Positions 23,615 through 35,180 of a stretch of DNA of 64,000 bases are shown here, piece by piece. Under the pieces are notes generated by a model. It worked only from the letters and a program-made list of their open reading frames with translations. It did no database searches and was not told the origin of the DNA. Every line of letters begins with the position of its first letter. Position 1 is the stretch's first letter. Source of the stretch: Blattamonas nauphoetae (Eukaryota; Preaxostyla; Oxymonadida); the NCBI GenBank assembly GCA_033064195.1, contig JARBJD010000011.1:558001-622000 (forward strand), given 5' to 3'. The position numbers were made by a program, and so were the translations under genes.

Positions 23615-26600
23615 TTAACATCCTTCCACGAGTTGAGAAAAGTGGAACTGTTTGACAAAGTTTCTCCTCGTCTGCTGTATGCTTGTTCGGAGAAGAGCAG
23701 AGATAATTGCACAGGCGTGCTCGTAGTCCTCAAGATATGGAGAGTTTGTGACACTTTCCAGAACACAATTCAGAACATCACAATGGAGGAGGCTCAAGCA
23801 GACTTGCTGTGAAGTGTCTGTCAGACGAGACAACGCAAGGAGGGCGAGGGAGACCACAACAGGGGAGTATGTTCTGAGGTTGGAAAAGAGAAGAGAAAAT
23901 GAAGAGACAATTTGATGCAAACTGGAGATTGTGTCTGATGCCCCAAATCAATCTCGCGAAAGACATCTGGTTGAGGAGAGGACGAGGCGCCCTATGGAAG
24001 TCGAACAGACCAGCGAAGTTGTTGTCAGCTGGTACTCCCGCCCCGGATATTTTAAGTGTTGGGGGAAGAGGACCTGGACGGAGAATGCAGAGCAAAGAGT
24101 CCAATTCGACTCGGGCGGCTTGGGAGAGAGGAAGTCTGCTCCGCACAAAGGCGAGGAGAGGACTGTCAAAAGTGGTTGGGACAGAATGAGAGGCCACAAG
24201 TGCACACGATGAGAGGATGGGGACGAAGAGGTACGCAGTCACATCAAGTGTTGTCACTGAACTGTCACAACATGCTGCGAAGACCGTGCGGAGAGCCGGA
24301 CATTCTCCAAATGGAGTGTAACTCGCGAAGCGCAAGATCGACAGGTCTTCGATGAAGACAAGTTTGTGTGGCTGCCTGAACGAGATGAGGTTGGCGTGAA
24401 GAGAGAGGAAGTTCTCGATTGGATGGGTTAGGGCAAGTACAGGTGTCTCGTTGCTTGTGTACAGTTCAAAAAAGATGAGCAAGATTATACCTCTCCACTT
24501 AGCGAGCAGAGTGTCATTCCTCGAAGAATGATTCGGAGGCGAAAGGAGGATCTGGTGGAACCCACGACGGAGGAAGGGATGGAGGAAGGAGAAGACGGAT
24601 CTGGTTCTGTGAACACCGTTTATGACGAGGTCAAGACAGAACTTTAACACGACAATAAGCCTCTCCAAAGTACACGAACGCATTTCTCTCTCGATGAACA
24701 GCTCGAGAGGAAATGTTTGGAGAAACACGACTGGGTAGAAGTGGAAGAAAAGAAAGGTAAAGTTTGGGATTGCTGGTGAGAGAATGAAGTCCACGACTTG
24801 TCTAGTGCATCTGTTGTCCGTTTTCGATGACAGAAACACTGACAGCAGCTGCAAGTTGAGCATGGTGTTGTTTCTCATCATGTGGAATGCATTCTCCATC
24901 GCAAATTTCCAGAGAGTGGTGTTCACGGTCACAAATTGGACGAAAGTGTCAAACAGAAAGTTTGTGTGTGGTTCGAAGATGTTTGCATCGTGGACAGATT
25001 CGAGGAGTTTTGTGGCCGCAATGAACTCGTGAATGTCTCGCCATTCGATTGAGAAGATCCGAGCAAACAATGTCTCCGACATCAGCTGCCTCTTGTCATT
25101 CGACACCGTGAAGACCACGTAAAACAGTTCCACTGCGATGGATTTCTCGTTGTATGTTCCTTCTTTGAAAGAAGCGATGAGAGTGTTTTGACATTCACAG
25201 AGAAAGAGAATCATCGGTGTCCAGCACACTCTCAGGACTTGATGTGCGCTTGTCGAAAGTGTCAAATTGGTCGATCCCAGACAGCTCACAAGTCCGTTCA
25301 CGAACTGTTGCGAGAGCTCGATGTGATCGAGGTTCTTTGTCTCTCGGACAATGTGAGTGATGTGATTCAGAACGGTTGAGAGAGACTGGTCATCGAGGTC
25401 GAAGATGGAGGACGAGAAGACGGGAGGAGAGTCGGAGGGGGTTTGGAGATGAGTGAAGTTCGATGAGAATGGAGTAAGTGTTGATGGTGTTTGTCGAGAA
25501 GGTTTCTGTCTGCTGAGAAGAGTGTGGATGGTCTCAAGCATGAACATTCGTTCTTTCGACGTCAACAATGTCTGACTCGTGATGAATGTTGTTTTGGAAT
25601 TATTGGAGTCAGATGGATTTGTGTTGACTCTTGTTTCCGATTCTGAAAAATGTGCTCTTTCTGAATTGGATGGCGACGGTGGTCGTTCGTTAAAAGATGT
25701 GAAGAATGGCTGGTCTGCGTCAAATGGAATAGAAGAAGGATTTGGAGAGAGTGAGAGAGACGATGAGAGGTACGATTGAGTCGTTGAGGAGTCGGACATT
25801 GAGTTCGCAGTGTTCAGAGTCTGGCTCTGTGCTTCCTCCAGAATGGCTCGAAGGTGAGGGACGAAGATGGGAGATGAAAGAAATCCAAGATCTGTCCGTT
25901 CGGTTCTCATACTCCCCAGATCTTCCACCAACCGCCTAAATTCTCGCCACTCCTCTGTGTCTGTCTTCTCTCTCAAAGTTTCGCAGATTGCGATGTGACG
26001 AGGGAACGTCGTCTTCAGTTCATGCTCGAGTGTGTCGGGAATGGCAACTAACAATCGATCGTGTGTAAGTATTGGATGTAAGTTGTTCATGAGAAACGAG
26101 AAATGATCAAAAGTGGAGAGAGGGGAACGATCGTTTTCCTGTCTGAATCTTTCATCCAGATCAGATGTGGCGGAGAGTGAGGTGTTCCGAACGAGCTTCA
26201 GGAGGTCAAGAAGACGGTTGAAGTATCGCAGCTGGAGTTCTTCCTTTGGTGTCCCTTTCTGAAAGATCGATCTTCGCTGGATTGCATGGTGAAGAAAAGT
26301 GAGGGTGATGATAGAAGCGATGTTCTGGTTGCTAAAGAACATTGGAGGAAGCATGATTTGGAGCGAGAGGAGAGTGTTGATAAATTCAGACATGAATGAG
26401 GCCAAAATGGACAGATCAGATGAGAAAGTGGAAGGAGAGTTGAGAGGGAGGGATGGGGAGTTGGCTGAAGTATCTTTGATGTGAAAAGAGAAAGATGGAT
26501 CGATCAGAATATCATCCAATCCAAGCGGCTCTCTCGTTGAGTCGGAGTGATGCCGAAATGCGAGCCACAGCACACTTTCCGTAAACCATTTCACAGCCAT

Positions 26601-27462
26601 CTGAGAGAAGAATTACAAACAAAGAACGACCACACAGAACATGGAATTGGGAGACCGGACGAACCCAAAAAGAGTGCAAATTCTTCAAGGTTGATGGAAG
26701 AGGAGCTGGGTCCTTCAGAAGAGGAGAAAAGACTGACCGGACTCTGCGATGATGGAAGCGTATCAAAGGAGAGGATCTCGTGGATGATCATGTTGAGAAT
26801 GAGATCGTTCTCTGGACTTCCAGGCGAAATGAATTGAAGTGTGCGTGATTGAGATTGATAAGAGCCATCCTCTGATGCCGCGGGCTCATTTGGGTGGGAG
26901 AGGAATTCAATGACGAGATTCCGAAAACCGGCAATGAAGAGGGGGTGATGGAGGCTCTTCAAGTTGCACGGGGGATTCCTGGAGAACTGTTCCATCACCG
27001 AAATGAAATGATAAAGATGCTGAGGCATGGATAACCACGTCGGATCGTGGGTGGATTCCGCTGAGATCAATGAGTTCACTACTACAATGAATTGCGACGA
27101 AAGTTCTGTGATGTCAGAGACTATTGAATGATATCCCAATATGGAAGTGGAAAATTGTGATGGTGTGGATAGACTTTCACAAATATCAACAAACATTGAG
27201 GGGTCAATCTCTGAGACGACGAACAGAACTGAGAAAGCAAATTACACACTTATTTTGACATGAAAAGTATTTGTTACAAGCATATCTCCGATATGTATCA
27301 CAATATATTCTGATAAGTGAGTCTGGATAATAAATCTTGCCACGATCATTTCAATGAAGAGTCGAATCAATACCTGAAAGAATGTGTTATGAATGAAACC
27401 CAAACAGTCGTATTGTTTCCAAGAAAGAGTGAAAGAAGAGCATTATGTAGAATTTTCGACAT
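23615..27462 (-). CDS. Unknown 1,228-residue helical protein
   Basis: Not recognised. The body is a 2.8-kb open frame (26600-23778) rich in Leu/Phe helices separated by Ser-rich loops, which suggests an alpha-solenoid. The last intron (49 bp, near 23908) joins RLIWGIRHNLQ to TYSPVVVSLALLALSRL, and the protein ends HFSQLVEGC. The 5' part is less certain: the start is put at 27462 (MSKILHNALLSLFLGNN), followed by 26- and ~51-bp introns before IDPSMFVDICESLST and a 20- or 35-bp intron near 26610. This model is divisible by three. It is convergent with TVP23 and has PP2C upstream on the same strand. Confidence 0.65.
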
Positions 27463-27729
27463 GATATCATTGACATAGATGAATTTGATGAGGATATTTT
27501 GATCATCCCCATCACAATTTTGAGTTCAATATCGATGTCTTGCCAAAAGCAGAAAAAACAACATTTCAAGGATTGTTTGGACCTGATCAAAAATGATGTT
27601 CGACGAAAGCTTCGAAATGGGTGGTGAGTTAAAATCAACGGTGTGACGAACAAAATTGAGAAGGAATGAAGACAATCAGAATATAAAGATGGATTCTCGA
27701 AGACCTGGTGTGAATACCAAATTAAAAAA

Positions 27730-30002
27730 TCACTCGTCGTCCTTGGCGTTGTCGTCGCCAGTGGCTTTCTTCTTCTTCTTTTTCTTCTTCTTCTTCTTCG
27801 CTCCATCAGCCTCTCCTTCGTCCCCAGCGACGACACTCACATCAACCTGCTCCGGCTTCGGCTCTTCCTTTGTGGGTGACTTCCTCTCCTCCACGTGTGT
27901 CTCTCCAACCGCTTCAGGAGCAGGCGGCTTGCTGAAGAGCTCCGTCAGGTCCAGTCCGCGCTTGGCCCTCTTCGGCTTTGCAGTGGCGCCCTTCTCAGCA
28001 TCCGACACGGCTCCTTCGTAGAGCGGCTTCCAGTCCAGCCTGAGCACGATGATGGCAACGTTGTCGCGGCTGATCTTCTTGTTCGGGTTGTGGGTCGACG
28101 ACGACGAGTACTGCTCGGCACTGGCCTGGCCTGGCGGGAATGGGGACACGCGGATGTCGGGGTTGTTGTATCGCTCGATGCATACTGCGAGGAGGCGAGA
28201 GGCGACGCGTTGAGGGTTGGGGTAGGTGGCGGGGAAGGGGCCGTCGACAGACGTGCCGATGAAGGTTGTGATGAGCTGGTGGCAGTTCCAGGGAGGGACA
28301 ACATCCCAGAACTGGAAAAGGCAGGAGAGAGGAGAGGGAGAGGGGGGAGGAGAGATGACGTGGTGAGAGGAACACACTCCGTCTGTCGCGAGAACTACCC
28401 AACTCGGTGGTGGGATGGCGTATTGATCTGTGTCGTTAGTTTTGATATCAAAACGAGTGCCTGCAGCGAGGTCGGGAGTGATGGATAGTTGCTTGATGTC
28501 GGGTGTGGAGATCGTCTGTTCTGAGAAGAAATCACCGATTGAGCGTGTCACTTGCATTCCTGGAGAGAATATCGCAAAATAAAGCCGCACCATTCACTCG
28601 ATTTCCGTACACCGACCCAGTGTCGTCAGTGACGTCGGCTCCTGCATCTTTGCATCGTTGCCGTTCTTCGGGGTCAGTTGCTAAGTGACAACGGGTCATC
28701 TCGATGAAATCAACAGTTGGGTCTGATGGGCTGATCCAAGGAGCGAGATAGAAAGGGACAGGAAAGAATGAAGAGACTCAGTCACGGCATACAAAAGGTA
28801 GACTTCGGAATCTCCGACATTGGCACAGAGCAACTCTCTTTCACCATGAGCAACAACATGTGGTAATCGTGGAATGGAATCTGTGGGTTGTGGCATGGGA
28901 GTGGGAGATCTGGGTGATGTGTTGGTGAATTGACCTAGAACGCCAGGAAAAGCTGCAGGAGCAACTGGATTACCAGTTTGATCAAATGAGTTCAGTGGGG
29001 AGCCAGTGATGGCGATCAAACTGGTTGTGCAACCAGCTGTAAAGAAGAGGTCTTCAGAAACTGAATGCATGAGTTTCTCCATTTTCTATGATAAATGAGT
29101 AGGATACGAACAGACAAAGAAGGGATAGAAGCATGATGGAGTTAGTGAAGCAATCATACATCAAATGAACGCGAAACAACAGAAGAAAAATCGATATTGA
29201 AAATCATTGGATTTCGACTATCGGCATCATATGTCGACAATATGGTCTGTAGAATTGGATAAAAGAACAAATAAATGTGAAAAGACTGATGACAACCGTT
29301 GGAAGATTATTTCTGACAAGCTGAGCAGCTTTCTTGCCGCTTTTTCCATCCATTGAATGCCCGTCACAAACGCCAGCCATTAACCAGATGTTTCCTGGAC
29401 CATGTAACTTCATGGCAAAGTAATCATCCTGATAACGATGAGCAAAAGAGAGATATTCAACAGACTTCCATAAACTTCTTGTTTTTGTCGTGGGAGATAC
29501 CGATGGAGACATCAAGGTAGACCTTTCCTTTCCATTCAGGCGTTGAATGGAAGGGAACCATTGGAGATCGTGGTGAGATGGAATTGATTGGTTGCGGCTC
29601 GCGAAGATTGTCGAGTCGCAACTGGAGTGATTCGTAGTCTGAGCGGAGTTGTTGATATCGCTCTCGTTCCAACCGGATTTGTGCAAGTACTGAGTATGTC
29701 ATGAAATGATTGATAGAATAAAGTTTGCGAAGAAGGAGAGAAATTAATGCGAAAGGAGAGAATGACACAAAAAATTGAGTTCGAGGAGTTAAAATTTGTT
29801 GAAACGTACAATCATCAACGGAAAGTTTTGTTTCATCATCAAGTTTTGGGGTTGGAGGCTGTATATGAGATGTGACATTCTCGGTTAAGATCGTGTTTTC
29901 TGCCTGTTCTGTTTCCTTTATGACTTGAACCTCTTCAGGAATAACTAACTGTTGATCTTCAGATGCTGCATCCCTGTCATTTCCATCATTTAGAGGTTCC
30001 AT
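27730..30002 (-). CDS. PP2C-family Ser/Thr phosphatase with coiled coil and poly-Lys tail
   Basis: Metal-dependent PPM phosphatase. Conserved blocks in order: VCDGHSMDG (metal-binding Asp; canonical DGHGG is altered), LCANVGDSEVYLLYA, a variant SIGDFF block, VVLATDGV, and SRDNVAIIVLRL near the C-terminus. The N-terminal ~150 residues are acidic with a coiled coil (LAQIRLERERYQQLRSDYES) not typical of the catalytic core. The C-terminal ~90 residues are disordered and charged, with eleven consecutive lysines before the end. At least four introns lie between 28560 and 29820; their exact limits were not all fixed. The start at 30002 lies 42 bp from the divergent p24 start. The DGH and DN metal residues suggest it is active. 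Targets are unknown. Confidence 0.88.
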
Positions 30003-30044
30003 GAACCTTGGAGAAGATCAAGCCATCACGGACTTTGTCAAACG
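30003..30044. promoter_or_regulatory. 42-bp divergent promoter, PP2C/p24
   Basis: The start codons of the phosphatase (minus) and p24 (plus) are only 42 bp apart, so both genes probably share or overlap promoter elements. No recognised motif was found in it. Confidence 0.5.
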
Positions 30045-30810
30045 ATGTTCACAGCAATTCTGTGCATTGCGTTTCAAGCTCACTCGCTCACCTACACTCT
30101 TGATGGAAATTCTGATATATGCTTCTTTGAAGAGTTAGATAAGGGGACAACCACTCGTGGACACTTCCAAGTCATCCGTGGTGGAGATAGAAAGATTAAC
30201 TTCTTCGTTTGATGCGTCTTCCTGTTCTATCTCTCATCTTCTTCCTTTATTCCACGTTTAACCTTCGTTCATGCACTTACACATCTCAGGTCACTGATCC
30301 AAAAGAACGATCCATTCTAAAGTATGTCCAAGAATCAGAAACAAGATTTTCCTTTGGCGCATCTGAAGAAGGGATTTATAAGTTTTGCATGAAGAATCCA
30401 ACTGGAACCAGAAAGGAATTCAGCTTATTGACTGAATCATTCAAACCAGGTGAAGCAGGTCTCGTATTCCACTTTTTCGTGATCGAATGTCCTTCATTGT
30501 ACAGAAGTTGGATCATTGAAGGCAAACTTGGATCAGCTACAGGTTACTCTCAACTCTATTCTCAATGAACAAAACTATGTCAAAAAGAATGAGAGAACTG
30601 TCTCACTCAGTGTGCAATCCCCATTTTCCTCATCCTCCTCGCGTTAATGCCAACTCATCATCAATCTTCTTCGTTATTCCACATATGTTCACAGTTGCCG
30701 AAAAAACAAACAGTCAAGTCGTCTTTTGGTCCATTGTCCAAATTTCAACTGTCATCCTGACAACTATGGCACAGTACTTCTTTTTCCAGAGGATTTTTAA
30801 ACACGTTTGA
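30045..30810 (+). CDS. p24/TMED cargo receptor (emp24/GP25L/Erv)
   Basis: Type I membrane protein of COPI/COPII vesicles. The 180-residue model has a short hydrophobic signal (MFTAILCIAFQAHS), a GOLD domain starting YTLDGNSDICFFEEL and including KEFSLLTE, a coiled coil (SLKANLDQLQVTLNSILNEQ), one transmembrane helix (VVFWSIVQISTVILTTMAQYFF) and the cytosolic tail FQRIFKHV. The paired-aromatic part of the tail is FF before QR; no KKxx is present. Introns: 30207-30289, 30450-30504, 30610-30694. The total is divisible by three. The subfamily is not determined. Confidence 0.92.
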
Positions 30811-31076
30811 ACAATCTCTTCTTTTTTTACTGCTTGTAGTGAGACACCAGAATCAATCCTCCACATGTCTTCCTTGCGTCATCTCTCATTGTTTTGCAAC
30901 ATTTCATGCTTTGTTTAATCTTTTTTGTACCAGTTTTTCTCACAATATTTCCTCCACTTCCCCTCAAACACTGGGATCGAACTCTCGATCATTTTGACAT
31001 CACCAATGGGCTGAAAAGTTCGTTTCGGTTCTTTTGTAAGTTCTTCGCCTTGTGAACTGTTCATCTGTTTGCGTTT

Positions 31077-32544
31077 ATGCAACCAACTATTCCTTGGATT
31101 CGAGTACAGTTCAGATGCCGACCACACAGTTTCTACGGGACTTGGCGCGGAGTTGTTGGATTTCTCTTTACAACGTTTGGCCCGTGTCTCTTTTGGATGA
31201 TTATTCCCTCAGTTTTGTCCAGTGTTTATCGGCAGCAACATTCTATGTTTTTATCGTTCCTTTTTTATACACATATCACATCTCAATTGCTATCACTGCC
31301 GGAATAATATTTGGAATCCCAATGCTCTTGGGAGTGATAGCCTATGAGATTGCAGTGTTTGCTTTTTTTCGTACTGCCATGCTTAACTCACAATTCTCCT
31401 CTCAGGTTCATCGATCCTGGTTCGTCTTATTCTCAAAGCCATTTTGCTTAGGCCCCATTCCAGAGTGGTGGAAGGAATACATGAATAATCTACGGAAGTA
31501 TCAGAAAGAAGCTGCCAGCCGGGCTTTTAGGGCGAGAATGAGCAAAGATCCAATGACAGAGGGACAATCTGAACATCTTCAGGAAGATGCACATTCTTCT
31601 GACAGTCCACAACACTTTGGGACTGAATATGCGCAGAAATATTTCGCTGATCTTTCAGGATTCCCACATACTCAGTATGGAGTCAATACCTGCCAAAAGT
31701 GCAAGTCAATTCGCCCAGATCGAGCTCACCATTGTTCAAGTTGCCAAAAATGCACCAGTAGAATGGATCATCATTGTTTGCTGTCTCTGATTTCCTCATT
31801 TTTTCTCATTTTTTTGTTTCTCCGTTCTTCAGGTCCATGGATCAATAATTGTGTTGGAGGGTCAAACCACAAACCATTTTGGTTGTTTCTGCTGTATACT
31901 GCAATTTCGTGCATCCTTTTTCTCGTTGCAGCACTTGTTACAAGCATTTTGGTATGTCGTCCACATCTCTCGATATCTCTCATTATATTCAGCAATTTCT
32001 TCCTCCTACGAAATTATTCTCCCCAATATTCACAATTGTGAGCATGATTCCTGTTGTGTTCTCTCTCATCTTCCTATTCAACATGATGCGTCGGCAGGTC
32101 CACGTCATCAACTTCAACACAACCACCCTCGAGCGCTTCCGTCTCGAAGACCAGCTTGAGGGGCGGCCAGCACCGCAGGGTGGTCTAAAGTCGCAGTATT
32201 GCCAAGACTCGAAACGAGACAACATCAAAGCAGTCCTCGGGCGGAACTGGGGGAGCTGGTGGCTTCCCTTTGTCCCCGCTGTCATCCCGTTCGGTGGATT
32301 GTATTCTATCCGTCCGGCCGCATGCATGGCTTGTGTGGATGCTGGGCACACGCTGCAGTCGAAAGAGAGCGAGCCAGACCACTCGCAGGTCAGTTCGATC
32401 TCGTCGCAGGAGGTCAGCCCCGTTCCGAAGACTGTTCCTGCAGCAGAAGAAGGCATAATCCTCCAGTCGAATCCCTTGGTCAACCATCATGATGAAGCAA
32501 CTGTTGAAATGACCGAATCGTCTCCAGACGAACCACCTACTTGA
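31077..32544 (+). CDS. DHHC palmitoyltransferase
   Basis: Protein S-acyltransferase, probably in Golgi or plasma membrane, 446 residues. Two N-terminal membrane segments precede the zinc/catalytic domain [18 protein letters not shown]...[15 protein letters not shown], with the active Cys in DHHC. Two more segments follow, then the family TTxE motif (NTTTLE). The cytosolic C-terminus is hydrophilic and Ser/Glu-rich. The catalytic motif itself is split by an intron after DHH plus one base (31776-31832). Other introns are a 29-bp one near 31189 and a 41-bp one near 31951. The spliced length is divisible by three. Confidence 0.92.
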
Positions 32545-32698
32545 ACCAATGACTTTTATTTGATCCTTGGATAGGTTCATTCGTGCTTATTCAATTTTTT
32601 GAGTTTGTTTATTGCGGCACACATCTTTTTTCAGGTTAGTTTTCCAAATATTTCGTGTGAAATCTCCATTATTGAGATCCTCCCACCATTTTATTTCC

Positions 32699-33614
32699 AT
32701 GACAACTCATCTTCTCCAGCGACATTTAGGCTTCCTGGGATATGCTAGTCCCATCCCAGAAGGTGAGTTGGACAATGAAACTCTGTATAAAGTTGTTTGC
32801 CCTCCTCTTAGTCAGTTTAGTTGTCGACATTCATCCATAGATTTCTTGGCTAGAAAACACTTATATCCAACAGTTAGCCCAAAATCCAATTGAAAATTTC
32901 TATGAATATACAGCAACCTGGAAAAAAACTATCCTTTGCCCATATGTGACGTCACTAGGATTCACTGACGTAGTTTGCTGATTTTTTTCTTAATATCGAA
33001 AATCCAGAACAACGGAACGTCTAATAAGAGTATTGTCATATTTGTGGCTCAACTAGCTATGGATTTGCTCTACAAACAGAAGAAAGAAGAGTTTGTCATC
33101 ATGATCATTCATCTGTCAAAGAATCGCTGCACATGTCCAAAGAACTGAAGACGGAAAACCGAAGAAAGATTCAATTCCTCTCGATCTCCTCGATAGTCTC
33201 AATCTCCTTGCCCAAGCCACTTCACAGCCCCTCCTCCGACCAGACACCAGTCCGGACGGTGTTATGGCCTTCCTCGCCGACACACTCGACATTGTGAGTG
33301 GGAATGCAGACAGCCTGTCTGGCCCAGTGGAGTCTGCCCCGCAGATGCAGGCAATCAAAGCCGCCATCCGTTCGGAGTGCGAGGAGACCATCCGCATGTA
33401 CGAGCAGATGAAGAAGGGCGAGATGCCAGTTGGGATGGACTTGGGCGCACTCAAGTTCGACTCCAACGAGAAGACTGCTGCCATTGTCCTCCGCATGCTC
33501 TACCAGAAGCAGCTTCGGGAGATGCAGACAACAATCAACAATGTCCTCTCAGACCTTCAACAGCACACTGCCAATCCAAAAACAGACTTGGCACTTGGTC
33601 GTGTTGGGAAGTGA
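32699..33614 (+). CDS. RTRAF: RTRAF / hCLE (C14orf166) homologue
   Basis: 257-residue homologue of the RNA transcription, translation and transport factor, part of the tRNA-ligase complex and cap-binding assemblies in animals. Similarity covers the whole length: RHLGFLGYASP with WLEN in the N-terminal domain, VAQLAMDLLY in the middle, and a diagnostic C-terminus. There, KQLREMQTTINNVLSDLQ and NPKTDLALGRVGK parallel human EELRELQTKINEAI and DPKTDHRLGKVGR. Introns are 49, 62 and 31 bp (the last at 33091-33121), each restoring the reading frame. A 2-base overlap of motifs or alternative start was not seen. Confidence 0.9.
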
Positions 33615-33761
33615 ATTTTGTTATCTTTCCATTCTGAAGTTTTTGAGGTCATCCATCTCATCCTCTTTTTTTCCTTCAAACTTTCCACTTCACTTGTTCG
33701 TTCATTTTCCCATTTTTATCCAGATAAGATTTCATCGATGGTCCTGATCTGGTATTGTTCG

Positions 33762-34895
33762 ATGGAAGCGAGTCAGTCAACTCCACAGACACTTGTACTA
33801 GATTTTGGAAGTGGTGTCGTGAAAAGTGGATTCTCATCTGGCAACCTACCGAGCCTCCTCATCCCAACTGTCATCGGCCGACCTCGACGCCCTCCAGCTA
33901 TTCCCACAGGCTCACACAAAGATATTTATTTTGGCCAAGAAGCACTAGATAATAGAGGTGACCTTTCATTAATTTATCCATTGAATACAAGTGTCACCCA
34001 GTTCTGGGATGACATCGAAGACTTTCTTGATTTTCTCTTCCTTGAACAAATCCCAAACATCTCGACTAACACCAATGTTTTAATAGTCGATCAACCTCTC
34101 AGTTCTCGACCTTACAAAGAGAAACTCGCCCAAATTCTTTTTGACGAATTCAATATCCAATCTATCTCATTTCAAAATTCTGCTCTCCTTTCTGTCCTTG
34201 CTACCGGAGAAATGAATGGAACCGTCATTGATTGTGGAGATACTGTGACTACTGTTGCATCTATTTACCAGGGAATGTTTTCATCCACCTCTCAGAGAAG
34301 GATGCCATTTGCTGGCCGAAATGTAACTACACGACTTTCACAGCTCCTGATGGAAGCGGGATACATATTTAGTAGCACAGCAGAAATGGATTTGGTTCGT
34401 GAAATCAAAGAACAATTGTGTTACGTGACCCCAAATCTCAACACATCCATCACGCAATTATCAACGAGCTCTGTCTCTTCACGCTCATTCAATCTTCCTG
34501 ATGGGTCATCCATTTTTTTGAATACCGAATCATTCCTGGCTACAGAACCTCTATTCAACCCAACATTGATCGGAGAAGATTTCACTGGTATCCCTCAACT
34601 CATCAGTGAATCCATCAGTTCGTGCCCAACAGGGGTTCGTGCCACTCTTTCCATGAGTTTACTTCCCGTTGGAGGAACTTCACTTCTTAGTGGGCTCAAT
34701 CAGCGCATCGAAGATGAGCTTCAAAAGATCCACAAGAACTGGACAAAAATCACCACAAAACAACCTGCTAATCGGGAGGTATTGCAGTGGATTGGTGGGT
34801 CAATTGTAGCTTCAATGCATTCAGACACGATTAAATGGATCACTAAACACGATTGGCTCTTGGATGGGGCTTCTTCATTATTTACGACTCAATAG
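33762..34895 (+). CDS. Actin-related protein, ARP1-like or divergent
   Basis: 377-residue single-exon actin-fold protein, the usual actin length. Nucleotide-binding loops are present: LDFGSGVVKSGF (phosphate 1), VIDCGDTVTTV (phosphate 2) and a modified adenosine loop (LPVGGTSLLSG; canonical SGGTT). The C-terminus WIGGSIVASMHS...W matches actins and ARPs, but the terminal KCF is replaced (SSLFTTQ). Overall layout is closest to centractin (ARP1) by eye, without the nuclear-ARP insertions. The subfamily is uncertain. An in-frame ATG exists at 33738; 33762 is chosen because it sits just before the fold. Confidence 0.82.
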   Translation: MEASQSTPQTLVLDFGSGVVKSGFSSGNLPSLLIPTVIGRPRRPPAIPTGSHKDIYFGQEALDNRGDLSLIYPLNTSVTQFWDDIEDFLDFLFLEQIPNISTNTNVLIVDQPLSSRPYKEKLAQILFDEFNIQSISFQNSALLSVLATGEMNGTVIDCGDTVTTVASIYQGMFSSTSQRRMPFAGRNVTTRLSQLLMEAGYIFSSTAEMDLVREIKEQLCYVTPNLNTSITQLSTSSVSSRSFNLPDGSSIFLNTESFLATEPLFNPTLIGEDFTGIPQLISESISSCPTGVRATLSMSLLPVGGTSLLSGLNQRIEDELQKIHKNWTKITTKQPANREVLQWIGGSIVASMHSDTIKWITKHDWLLDGASSLFTTQ

Positions 34896-35180
34896 ACGGA
34901 TTCTTGTTATTTCGTTCATTTCATATCATTCTCTTTCGATGTGTTTTCTCGTTTTCTCTCTCTTGTTATCGGACTTTCATTGAGTGGACCTGTCGATGTC
35001 CTGGAACTCAAGGTTGTGCTCAACTCAATCATCAAAAGGGTTGTGTGTGTTCCAATTTGTGCGGTGAAATGAAAAAGAAACAATGAAAGACGCCTATACT
35101 CCAACTCCCATGTTCTGACACAATCTTGGTGGTTGAAGTTAATAACCAACTCTGAAGACGTTTTCACAGAAATAAAGATT

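Noticed and set aside
27387-27836. 149-codon minus-strand ORF with Arg-rich start
   Set aside because: It overlaps the PP2C 3' end antiphase to the poly-Lys codons and the 5' exons of the unknown helical gene. The composition comes from the lysine run.
31212-31232. A 14-bp GT-AG interval that would also fix the DHHC frame
   Set aside because: Too short to splice. A 29-bp intron slightly upstream gives the same frame.
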